Shown one piece after another: positions 40,575 to 48,528 of a DNA stretch of 64,000 nt. Source of the DNA: Novosphingobium sp. (lineage in GTDB: Bacteria; Pseudomonadota; Alphaproteobacteria; Sphingomonadales; Sphingomonadaceae); the NCBI GenBank assembly GCA_024236215.1, contig JACKKX010000004.1, positions 1-64,000 of the forward strand. The letters run 5' to 3'. Each line of letters begins with the position of its first letter. Position 1 is the first letter of the stretch. The notes under the pieces were generated by a model. That model ran no database searches. It saw only the letters and a program-made list of their open reading frames with translations, and was not told where the DNA came from. The translations under genes and the position numbers were made by a program.

Positions 40575-41585
40575 CTAGATCCACCCCGCCAGCTCGCGGC
40601 GGACCAGCGCTTCGAGCATCGCCATCCCCGCTTCCGAGGCATTGAGGCAATCGAGCGCGGCATAGTCTGTCCCGCCCGCGGCGAGGAACTGTTCGCGCCC
40701 GCGGATCGCCAGCTCTTCGCGGGTTTCGAGGCAATCGGCGGAAAAACCCGGCGCGGCCACGGCGAGGCGGCGGGTGCCTGCCCTCGCCTCGGCCTCAAGC
40801 ACCGCATCGGTCGCCGGTTCGAGCCATTTGGCGCGCCCGAAGCGCGACTGGAAGCTGACCTCGACCCTCAGGCCCGGATACCCCGGGGCCAGCACCTCGG
40901 ACAGCAGCCGCGCGGTCTTGCGGCACTGGCAATGGTAAGGGTCGCCCAGGTGCAGGGTGCGCTCGGGCATGCCGTGGAAGCTGAGCAGCAGCACCTCGGG
41001 GCGGAACGGCAGTGCATCGAGCTGCCGGGCGAGATCGCTGCGCAGCGCGGTGATGTGGAGCGGATCGTCGTAATAGGGCGGCAGGGTGCGCACCGCCGGC
41101 TGCCAGCGCATGGCCGCTAGCTGCGCCCCCAGCGCATCGATCGCGCTGGCCGTGGTCGCACCCGAATACTGCGGGTAGAGCGGGCAGACCAGCACACGCT
41201 CGCACCCCGCCTCTTTCATCGCCGCAAGCTCGGCCCCGAGTGCCGGGTTGCCATAGCGCATCGCCCAGCGCACCAGCGCCCTATCGCCCAGCATCGCCTG
41301 CAGGCGCTCCGCCTGCTCGCGGGTGATCGCGGCCAGCGGCGAGCCGTGGTCGGTCCAAACCTGGGCATAGGCATGCGCGCTCTTTTTCGGACGGGTGTTG
41401 AGAATGATCCCATTGAGGATCGGCCACCACACCAGGCGGGGGATTTCGACCACCCGCGGATCGGACAGGAACTGTTTGAGATAGCGCCGCACCGCCTGCG
41501 GGGTCGGCGCTTCGGGGGTGCCAAGGTTGACCAGCAGCACCCCCACGCGCGGCGCGGCTACGGCGGGGTGATCGGGCGGCCGCAT
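40575..41585 (-). CDS. hemH: Ferrochelatase
   Basis: A 336-residue enzyme inserting Fe2+ into protoporphyrin IX. RVGVLLVNLGTPEAPTPQAVRRYLKQFLSDPRVVEIP is the full family opening in sequence (motif core LVNLGTP), and LLSFHGMPERTLHLGDPYHCQC has the metal-site His; AAPGFSADCLETREEL carries the catalytic Glu. ATG 41585 overlaps the stop of the preceding molybdenum-hydroxylase gene as ATGA, so it is translated in that operon. The long open frame extending upstream of this ATG is inside the neighbouring gene. Haem produced here would supply the cytochrome domain of the alcohol dehydrogenase at 54 kb among others. Confidence 0.95.
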   Translation of the reverse strand: MRPPDHPAVAAPRVGVLLVNLGTPEAPTPQAVRRYLKQFLSDPRVVEIPRLVWWPILNGIILNTRPKKSAHAYAQVWTDHGSPLAAITREQAERLQAMLGDRALVRWAMRYGNPALGAELAAMKEAGCERVLVCPLYPQYSGATTASAIDALGAQLAAMRWQPAVRTLPPYYDDPLHITALRSDLARQLDALPFRPEVLLLSFHGMPERTLHLGDPYHCQCRKTARLLSEVLAPGYPGLRVEVSFQSRFGRAKWLEPATDAVLEAEARAGTRRLAVAAPGFSADCLETREELAIRGREQFLAAGGTDYAALDCLNASEAGMAMLEALVRRELAGWI

Positions 41586-43852
41586 CACGCCTGCTCCAGC
41601 GTCAGCGGCAGGGTGAGCAGCCGCCCCATCCCGGCCGAAAACAGCGCATTGGCGATCGCCGGAACGCTCGCCGCGACGCCCAATTCGCCCGGATCGAACG
41701 GTTCGGCCTCGCTGTCGATGAATTCCACTTCGATCTCCGGGCAATCGCCAAGCAGCGGCAGGTTCATCATCCCCAGCCGAGCAGTCAGCGGCAGACCGTC
41801 GGCATAGGCGCTGCTCGATCCCGTGGCGAGACCCATGGCGAAGGTCATCCCGCCCTCGACCTGCTGGCGGGCAATATCGGCGTTGATGACCCGCCCGATA
41901 TCGAGCACCGCAGTGAGCTTGTCGACCCGGATGCCTTGCTCGTCGCGCCGGGCCGAGGCCACCACTGCGATCCGCCCTTCGCGCCCGGCCACGATCATGC
42001 GGTGGCAGGCCAGGCCCTGGCCGGTGCCGCCCTGCCCGCCGCCCCACTGCGCCAATGTCGCGGCGCGTTGCAGCACCGCAGCGAGTTGCGGTTCGTGGCC
42101 CAGCATGGCCATGCGATAAGACAAGGGCTCGCGCCCCGATCGCTGGGCGAGATCGTCGATGAAGGTCTCGACCAGAAAGCAGCCCAGCGCCGCGCCATTG
42201 CCACGAACCGGGCCGGTCGCAAGGCCGGTCTGGACGGGGACGTGCTCCACCAGCACATGCTCGATCGCATAGGGCGGCACCGCGCCCTCGGTGAATAGCG
42301 GATCGAACCGGCTCTGCGCGCGCAGCGCATCGCGGCGCGGCGCACCGTCGATCAGCCGAGCGCCCATTTCAGTGCTGGTTCCGGGCATGGCAATGCGCAC
42401 CTTGAGCGCCGCCAGCGTGCCATCGGGTGCGGTCCGGGCGCCCAGGAGGGCCGCCGCTGGCGCGCGCGGCAGCGCAGTCAGTTGCTCCTGCCAGCGCGAA
42501 TAGATGAGCTGGACCGGACGCGCGATTTCCTTCGCGATCAGCGCGGCCTTCACCGCATGGTCATTGTCGAGCCGGGCATCGAAGCTTCCTCCGGCCGGAA
42601 CTGGATAGAGCACCACCCGCTCCGCAGCGATCCCCAGCGCCGCGGCGACCGCTTGCCGCGCGGCCTGCGGGGCCTGGCTGGCGAGCCACAGCTCGACCCT
42701 GCCCTCGGCGAAGCGCGCGGTAACGCTGGCGGTCTCAAGCGGGGCGGGCTGGGCCGGAGCGATCCGGTATTGCGATGCGTGCTCGTACTGGCCGGCCAGC
42801 CATTCGCCGGGATCGCCGACGCTGAACACGGCCTCCCCCTTGTCCCAGCGCAGTGCGTGGCGCAGCGCCGCGTCGATCGCGGCGGTTTCGGCGCGGCTGG
42901 TGGTCTTGAAGCGGGGTGCAATCAGGCCCAGCGCGCGTTCGGCGGCCCACCAGGTACTTGCCACCGCCGCCAGCCAGTCCTTCCCCGGTACCAGCTTGAC
43001 CAGTCCGTCGACCGCCTTTGCGGCAGCGCCATTCCATTGCCCGAGCACGGCATCGCCAATCGGCGCGTTGCGGATCGCGGCAAAGACCATGTCGGGCAGG
43101 CGCACATCGGCGGCAAAGGTGGCGCTGCCATCGACCTTGGCGGGCAGATCGAGCCGGGGAAAGGCCAGCCGTGCCCCAGGCGGAAATTCGGACGGACGCT
43201 CTGCGGGGGGAAGCGCGCGCAGCACCGGCGGGTCGGGCGGAGAGAGCGCCGCCGCATCCCCGACCAGCGCGGCAAAGCTCACGCGCTGCTTGTCGTGCAG
43301 AACGAGGCCGCCCTGCGCCTCGCATTCTTCCCAGGCGACACCCCAGCGCGCCGCCGCCGCCTGGCACAGCATCGCCCTGGCGCTCGCCGCCGCAGCCCGC
43401 GCCGGAGCCTCGTGCGCGATCAGCGATGTGCCCGCCGCGGTGACCATGAAGCTTTCGCTTTCGGCAAAGCGCCGCGCGAGCGTGGCATCCGGGGCATCGG
43501 CCAGTGCGGGGAGCAGCGGCATCCAAAACCGCGCCCAGTGCGCGGCAAGCGGCGCATTGGCATAGGCCCCGCTGACCGGCGCGGGCTCGATCGCGACCTG
43601 CCGCCAATCCGCACCAAGCTCATAGGCGACAATCTGGGCCAGCAGGGTCGATATGCCCTGGCCCATCTCGCAATCGGGCACGGCCACGCTGACCACCCCG
43701 TCCGTGCCGATCTTGAGCCAGGCATCGAAGGCATATTCGCCCGGACCGGGTGCCAGCGGCGGCGCGAAGCGGCGCGGGGTCAGCGACCAGGCCAGGATCA
43801 GCCCGCCTGCGGCGCCCGCGCCCAGCAAGACCGCACGCCGGCTCAGCGGCAT
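41585..43852 (-). CDS. Isoquinoline-1-oxidoreductase-like molybdopterin-binding subunit
   Basis: A 755-residue protein of the xanthine-dehydrogenase family large subunit, IorB type. A twin-arginine signal (SRRAVLLGAGAAGGLILAW) sends it across the inner membrane. VPDCEMGQGISTLLAQIVAYEL is the first molybdopterin block, GPVRGNGAALGCFLVETFIDDLA the second, and DPGELGVAASVPAIANALF near the end contains the catalytic Glu. The chain is complete in length, but no 2Fe-2S (IorA) subunit, cytochrome partner or Mo-cofactor chaperone is adjacent. The stop overlaps hemH by ATGA and its start abuts the Mrp stop. Substrate unknown: N-heterocycles, aldehydes or nicotinate-like compounds are typical. Confidence 0.88.
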   Translation of the reverse strand: MPLSRRAVLLGAGAAGGLILAWSLTPRRFAPPLAPGPGEYAFDAWLKIGTDGVVSVAVPDCEMGQGISTLLAQIVAYELGADWRQVAIEPAPVSGAYANAPLAAHWARFWMPLLPALADAPDATLARRFAESESFMVTAAGTSLIAHEAPARAAAASARAMLCQAAAARWGVAWEECEAQGGLVLHDKQRVSFAALVGDAAALSPPDPPVLRALPPAERPSEFPPGARLAFPRLDLPAKVDGSATFAADVRLPDMVFAAIRNAPIGDAVLGQWNGAAAKAVDGLVKLVPGKDWLAAVASTWWAAERALGLIAPRFKTTSRAETAAIDAALRHALRWDKGEAVFSVGDPGEWLAGQYEHASQYRIAPAQPAPLETASVTARFAEGRVELWLASQAPQAARQAVAAALGIAAERVVLYPVPAGGSFDARLDNDHAVKAALIAKEIARPVQLIYSRWQEQLTALPRAPAAALLGARTAPDGTLAALKVRIAMPGTSTEMGARLIDGAPRRDALRAQSRFDPLFTEGAVPPYAIEHVLVEHVPVQTGLATGPVRGNGAALGCFLVETFIDDLAQRSGREPLSYRMAMLGHEPQLAAVLQRAATLAQWGGGQGGTGQGLACHRMIVAGREGRIAVVASARRDEQGIRVDKLTAVLDIGRVINADIARQQVEGGMTFAMGLATGSSSAYADGLPLTARLGMMNLPLLGDCPEIEVEFIDSEAEPFDPGELGVAASVPAIANALFSAGMGRLLTLPLTLEQA

Positions 43853-44820
43853 CAGGCGTTGTCCAGCCAGGTGGCGATGCGCCGGGCAATCGCGGCAAAG
43901 GCTTCGGACTGCGGCCCCTCACCCGCGGCAGGGGGCGTTCCAGCGTCGCTCGCCTTGCGGATTTCGAGATCGAGCGGAATGCGGCCCAGAAACGCCTGCC
44001 CCAGATCGGCGGCGGCGGCTTCTGCCCCGCCCTGCCCGAAGGGATCGGAAACCTCGCCGCAGTGCGGACAGGCATAGCCCGCCATGTTCTCGACCAGGCC
44101 GATCACCGGCACCTCGCCCACCTCGAACAGCTGGATAGCCCGGCGCGCGTCGATCAGCGCCAGATCCTGCGGGGTGGAGACGATCACCGCCCCAGCCGGC
44201 TTGTAGCGTTGCAGCATGGTCAGCTGGACATCGCCGGTGCCCGGCGGCAGATCGACGATCAGCACCTCGGCCGCGCCCCAATCGGCATCGATCAGCTGGC
44301 CCAGAGCATTGCTGGCCATCGGCCCGCGCCAGGCGATGGCCTTGTCGGGCGCGATCAGGTGCCCCATCGACAGCACCGGAACCCCCCACTTGCTCGGCAC
44401 CGGGATCAGCTTGTCGCCCTGGGCCTCGGGCCGTGCGCCTTCGTTGCCCAGCAGCCGAGGCTGCGAAGGACCATAGATGTCGGCATCGACCAGCCCGACC
44501 TTGCGACCCATCCGGGCCAGCGCCACCGCCAGATTGGCCGAGACGGTCGACTTGCCGACCCCGCCCTTGCCCGAACCCACCGCGACGATCCGCCGCCGCA
44601 CCTTGTCGGCGGTAAGCGCGACGCGAACCTCAGCGACCCCCGGCTGGCCGGTCAGCGCTGCCTTGACCGCCTGTTCGAGCCGTTCGCGCTCGACCGCGTC
44701 AAAACCGGAGACGTCGAGCACCGCAATCGCCACCCCGGCATCGCTCAGCCGCAAGGATTGCAGGCGCGCGAGGGCCTGGGGGGGAAGACTGTCACGCAGG
44801 GTCTGTTCGGGGTCGGTCAT
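43852..44820 (-). CDS. apbC: Mrp/ApbC-type iron-sulfur cluster carrier ATPase
   Basis: A 322-residue MinD/Mrp ATPase. An N-terminal DUF59-like domain (residues 1-75) leads to the deviant Walker A GSGKGGVGKST, GLVDADIYGPSQPRLLG, VLIVDLPPGTGDVQLTM and the cluster-binding YACPHCGEV, whose two Cys hold a 4Fe-4S cluster in a dimer. It delivers Fe-S clusters to apo-proteins. It is the first gene of a three-gene run with the molybdenum hydroxylase and hemH, with one-base overlap, so it may load Fe-S clusters for the missing partner subunit or support haem/Fe metabolism generally. Confidence 0.92.
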   Translation of the reverse strand: MTDPEQTLRDSLPPQALARLQSLRLSDAGVAIAVLDVSGFDAVERERLEQAVKAALTGQPGVAEVRVALTADKVRRRIVAVGSGKGGVGKSTVSANLAVALARMGRKVGLVDADIYGPSQPRLLGNEGARPEAQGDKLIPVPSKWGVPVLSMGHLIAPDKAIAWRGPMASNALGQLIDADWGAAEVLIVDLPPGTGDVQLTMLQRYKPAGAVIVSTPQDLALIDARRAIQLFEVGEVPVIGLVENMAGYACPHCGEVSDPFGQGGAEAAAADLGQAFLGRIPLDLEIRKASDAGTPPAAGEGPQSEAFAAIARRIATWLDNA

Positions 44821-44952
44821 CGTTGCTCCGCAATCATGGCATTGCCCCTAGCAAGGAAAAAGCTCCCCGAAACACTGTTTTTGTGGGCAAGGCGCACCTA
44901 TAGTGCAAGCTATGAGAGGATTTCGCACACCATCCCGGGAAGGGCGCGGGCA

Positions 44953-46005
44953 ATGAGCAAAGGCAAGGGCCCTTGGGACGGCAAGGAGGGTGAAGAGGAA
45001 GCAGCGCCGGGGAGCGCACCCGCTGCCCAGCCTTCCGAGACGCGCAGCCCGTGGCAAGCCGAAGGCGAAGCTTCCTCCCAGCGCCGCTCGGCACACATCG
45101 ACGACATTTTCCGCTCGCGCAGCGCCGCGCGTGCCGCGCTTGGATCGGCGCCGCTGCGCCGCAGCCTGATTGGCTGGATCGTGGCGGCGGTGATGGCCGG
45201 AGCGATGCTCGCCACCACGCTCCACGTCCTGGGCGATGGCGAAGAGGGCGTGGTAAGCCGGCTCGGTCGATACCACCGCACCACCGGGCCGGGGCTGACC
45301 ATTACCCTGCCCTGGCCGTTCGAGCAGGTCCAGGTCTTCCAGGTCAGCCAGATCCGGCCTCTGGTAATGCCTGAAAAGCCCGGCGAAACGCTGATGCTGA
45401 CCCGCGACGGCGAATTGATCGACCTCGCTTTTCAGGTGCGTTGGCGGATCAGCGATCTTTCGGACTTCGCCTTTCGGATCAAGGATCCGGAGCTGGCGAT
45501 CCGCGATCTCGCCGAAGCGGAAATGCGCGCCGGGGCGGCGGAAACCCGCTTTGACCCGCTGTGGGACGGCTCGCGCCGGGGGGAGGTCGCCGAACGTGTC
45601 CGCCAGCGGATGCAGGCCGTGCTCGACGCCTGGCATGCCGGGGTCAGGATCGAGGGGGTAGAGATCACCAAGGCCGATCCGCCGGGCAAGCTGGCCGATG
45701 CCTTCCTCAAGATCGCCAATGCCCGCGATAGCGCCCGCAAGGCCCGCGAGGGGGCCGAGCAATGGGCCGCCAATACCCTGGCCAATGCCCAGGTCGAGGC
45801 CGCCGAGTTCGACGCCGCCTATGCCCAGTACCGCGCCGCGCCGCAGGCCACCCGGACACGGATGTACTACCAGACCATGGAGCAGCTGACCGCCAATGCC
45901 GGTCAGGTGGTGGTAAGCGGCGCCCAGGCGAGCATCAACGTGGCCGGGCCGGTGGTTCAGCCTGACCTTCCCCAGCCCGCAGCCTCGCCAGCAGGAGGGC
46001 AATAG
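44953..46005 (+). CDS. hflK: FtsH protease modulator HflK
   Basis: A 350-residue SPFH/prohibitin protein. An acidic, Gly/Ala-rich cytoplasmic tail (1-69) precedes one membrane span (about 71-91) and the periplasmic SPFH domain beginning GDGEEGVVSRLGRYHRTTGPG. ADPPGKLADAFLKIANARDSARKAREGAE is the conserved helix that packs with HflC. HflKC rings surround FtsH and limit its access to membrane substrates. I start at ATG 44953 with a GAAGGGCG site; the upstream open frame overlaps the Mrp gene. hflC follows one base later. Confidence 0.92.
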   Translation: MSKGKGPWDGKEGEEEAAPGSAPAAQPSETRSPWQAEGEASSQRRSAHIDDIFRSRSAARAALGSAPLRRSLIGWIVAAVMAGAMLATTLHVLGDGEEGVVSRLGRYHRTTGPGLTITLPWPFEQVQVFQVSQIRPLVMPEKPGETLMLTRDGELIDLAFQVRWRISDLSDFAFRIKDPELAIRDLAEAEMRAGAAETRFDPLWDGSRRGEVAERVRQRMQAVLDAWHAGVRIEGVEITKADPPGKLADAFLKIANARDSARKAREGAEQWAANTLANAQVEAAEFDAAYAQYRAAPQATRTRMYYQTMEQLTANAGQVVVSGAQASINVAGPVVQPDLPQPAASPAGGQ

Positions 46006-46006
46006 G

Positions 46007-46834
46007 ATGAACCTTGCCGCGCGTCTGCGCCTTGCCTTTTTGCCGCTTGCCGCTGTCGGTATCGTGCTGGGGGTATCTTCGGTTTCGCAGGTCGATGAAA
46101 ACCATCAGGCGGTGGTGCTGAAGGGCGATCAGGCGATCGGCGTCGTCAACCGCTTTTCACCTGGCCGCAAACCGGGAAGCGGGGCCGGACTGGTGTTCCA
46201 CTGGCCGGTGATCGAACGCGTGGTGATGCTCGATCGCACACTGGTCGGCTTCGAAGCCAATGACAAGACGGTCGAAACAACCGACGGCGCGAAACTGCAT
46301 CTCGATCTCGCCGGGCGCTACCGGATCATCGATCCGGTCAGGCTGACAGGCCGGATCGGCAATCAGGATCGGATCGCCCCGGAGCTCGAAGCCTTGCTCG
46401 CCCCGCTGATCCAGGCCGAATTCGGCCGCCTTGCCGCAAGCGATGTCCCGCTCCCCGGTGGAAGCGGGGCGTGGAAGCGGATTGCCGCCGCGCTCGATGC
46501 CAAGTCGCGCGCCTATGGGGTGCAGGTGGTCGATCTTCGGGTCCGCCGCGCCGTTCTGGGGGCCGGAACCCTGTCCGCAACCTATGACAGGATGCAGCAG
46601 GCGCGCGAACAGCTTGCCGGGGAGATCGGCGATGCCGGTGTCCGCGAGGCGGCACAGATCCGTTCGGAAACAGAGGTTGAGGCGGCACGGATCATCGGCG
46701 AAAGCGCCGGGCGCGATCCAGAGTTCTACGATTTCTACCGCCGCATGGCGACATTCGAAAAGATTTCCGCCGACAAGAGCCAGAAGGGCAAGACAACGGT
46801 GATTCTGTCACCCGGCAGCGCCGGCCAGCGCTAG
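46007..46834 (+). CDS. hflC: FtsH protease modulator HflC
   Basis: A 275-residue SPFH protein partnering HflK. One N-terminal membrane span (about 9-27, LAFLPLAAVGIVLGVSSVS) precedes the domain with VDENHQAVVLKGDQAIG, VVMLDRTLVGFEANDKTVETTDG and, near the end, RQQ/EQ-rich coiled coil (YDRMQQAREQLAGEIG) followed by REAAQIRSETEVEA. The C-terminus is slightly shorter than E. coli HflC. It is one base from hflK and 116 bases before the degP-type gene, so one quality-control operon is likely. Confidence 0.92.
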   Translation: MNLAARLRLAFLPLAAVGIVLGVSSVSQVDENHQAVVLKGDQAIGVVNRFSPGRKPGSGAGLVFHWPVIERVVMLDRTLVGFEANDKTVETTDGAKLHLDLAGRYRIIDPVRLTGRIGNQDRIAPELEALLAPLIQAEFGRLAASDVPLPGGSGAWKRIAAALDAKSRAYGVQVVDLRVRRAVLGAGTLSATYDRMQQAREQLAGEIGDAGVREAAQIRSETEVEAARIIGESAGRDPEFYDFYRRMATFEKISADKSQKGKTTVILSPGSAGQR

Positions 46835-46950
46835 ACAGACGGCGGGTGAACCGTTCAAACCCCGTTAATGCCCGACGGAGTGAATCGGGACAGGGGAAAA
46901 TCTGGCGCATGGCGCCACGACGCAAGGTACAACAAGAGGAACTTTATCCC

Positions 46951-48465
46951 GTGCGATATGCCTATGGAGTAACTTCGGCCCTGCTGCTTGGTGGTGCCGC
47001 ACTGTCACTTGTTACCGGCCTTCCCGCCGGTGCCCAGGTCGCCCAGAACGACCAGCAACAGATCGAGGCGATAACCCCGCGCCAGGGTGCGCCAGCCAGC
47101 TTCGCCGACCTGACCCAGCAATTGCAGCCCGCCGTGGTCAATATCTCGGTGCGCCAGAAAATCACGGTCAAGACCGCAAGCCCGCTCGCCGGAACGCCGT
47201 TCGGCCAGATGTTCCAGATGCCCGGAGGCAGCCAGACCCGCCAGGCCGAGGCGCTTGGCTCGGGCTTCGTGATCTCGCCCGATGGCTATATCGTCACCAA
47301 CTTTCACGTGATCAGCCTTGACCGGGAGAACCAGGCCGATGCGGTTTCGGTCAAGCTGGCCGACGGGCGCCAATACGATGCCACGATCGTTGGCAGCGAT
47401 CCGGAATCGGATATTGCGGTGCTCAAGATCCAGGCCGATCGGCCCCTGCCCTATGTCCGCTTCGGCCAGTCCAGCAAGTCGCGCGCGGGCGACTGGGTGA
47501 TCGCGATCGGCAATCCCTTTGGCCTCGGCGGATCGGTTACCAGCGGGATCATCTCCTCGGTCAACCGCAACACCGGGACCGGCGCCTACGATCATTTCAT
47601 CCAGACCGACGCCTCGATCAATTCGGGCAATTCTGGCGGGCCGATGTTCGACATGCGCGGCAATGTCATCGGCATCAACAACTGGATCGTCGCGCCGAGC
47701 GGCGGGAATATCGGGATCGGCTTTGCCATCCCCTCGGACATCGCCAGCCCGATCGTCGACAAGCTGCGCAAGGGCGAGGCAATCGAGCGCGGGTTCCTGG
47801 GCATCCAGATCCAGCCGGTATCCGATGAGATCGCGGATTCGCTTGGCTTGCCGCATGATCGCGGTGAGCTCATCCGCCTGGTACAGCCCGGATTGCCGGC
47901 CGAGAAGGCCGGGGTCAAAGTTGGCGATATCGTGATGAAGGTCGACGGCAAGGACGTGACCCCGGATCGCACGATTTCGACCATCGTCGGTGAAACCACG
48001 CCGGGTTCGCGCATTCCGCTTGAGGTGCTGCGCGATGGCAAGCCGGTGACGCTCTATGCCACCGTCGCCAAGCGCCCGAGCCAGAAGGAGCTGGCCCGCA
48101 GCCTCGATCCCAAGGCTGGGCAGAGCAGCCCCTTCGATCGCGATGAGCCCGAGGGCGGGCTGGCCAACAGCGCGCTTGGCCTCAAGGTCATCCCGATGCT
48201 GCCCGACTATTCGGACCAGCTTGGAGTCGACCCGGCAACCAAGGGTGTCGTGGTGCTCGGGGTCGATTCCGCCTCGGATGCGGCCAACCGGGGTCTTGGC
48301 CGGGGTGACATCATCGTTTCGGCCAATTTCAAGCCGATTGCCGATGTGGCGGAGCTGGAAAAGGCGATCCAGCAGGCCCGGCAGGAAGGTCGCCCGTCGA
48401 TCACTCTGCAGGTGCTGCGCGGCGGCGGGCAGGGAACTGCCTATGTCGCGGTGCGCCTGCGCTGA
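46951..48465 (+). CDS. degP: Do-family periplasmic serine protease/chaperone
   Basis: A 504-residue HtrA protein. A Sec signal (residues 1-28, ending AGAQ) is followed by a trypsin-like domain with His119 (TNFHV), Asp154 (ESDIAVL) and Ser228 (NSGNSGGPMF), then two PDZ domains (from about 270 and 400) that recognise unfolded C-termini. GTG 46951 is chosen because it gives a clean signal peptide and has AAGAGGA ten bases upstream; ATG 46909 would place a basic tail before it. Downstream of hflKC, ending at a clear terminator. DegQ/MucD-type naming is equally possible. Confidence 0.93.
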   Translation: MRYAYGVTSALLLGGAALSLVTGLPAGAQVAQNDQQQIEAITPRQGAPASFADLTQQLQPAVVNISVRQKITVKTASPLAGTPFGQMFQMPGGSQTRQAEALGSGFVISPDGYIVTNFHVISLDRENQADAVSVKLADGRQYDATIVGSDPESDIAVLKIQADRPLPYVRFGQSSKSRAGDWVIAIGNPFGLGGSVTSGIISSVNRNTGTGAYDHFIQTDASINSGNSGGPMFDMRGNVIGINNWIVAPSGGNIGIGFAIPSDIASPIVDKLRKGEAIERGFLGIQIQPVSDEIADSLGLPHDRGELIRLVQPGLPAEKAGVKVGDIVMKVDGKDVTPDRTISTIVGETTPGSRIPLEVLRDGKPVTLYATVAKRPSQKELARSLDPKAGQSSPFDRDEPEGGLANSALGLKVIPMLPDYSDQLGVDPATKGVVVLGVDSASDAANRGLGRGDIIVSANFKPIADVAELEKAIQQARQEGRPSITLQVLRGGGQGTAYVAVRLR

Positions 48466-48487
48466 CCGGACCCTTCGCTGAGAAATG

Positions 48488-48521
48488 GGCCTCCATCCAC
48501 CGCGATGGAGGCCTTTTTCTT
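48488..48521 (+). terminator. Rho-independent terminator after degP
   Basis: Perfect 10-bp stem GGCCTCCATC (48488-48497) / GATGGAGGCC (48504-48513) with a 6-nt loop and a TTTTTCTT tail. It ends the hflK-hflC-degP run and lies just before the convergent PBP gene's stop at 48529; the stem symmetry lets it serve both strands, though the T-run favours the + strand. Confidence 0.9.
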
Positions 48522-48528
48522 GTTCGGA

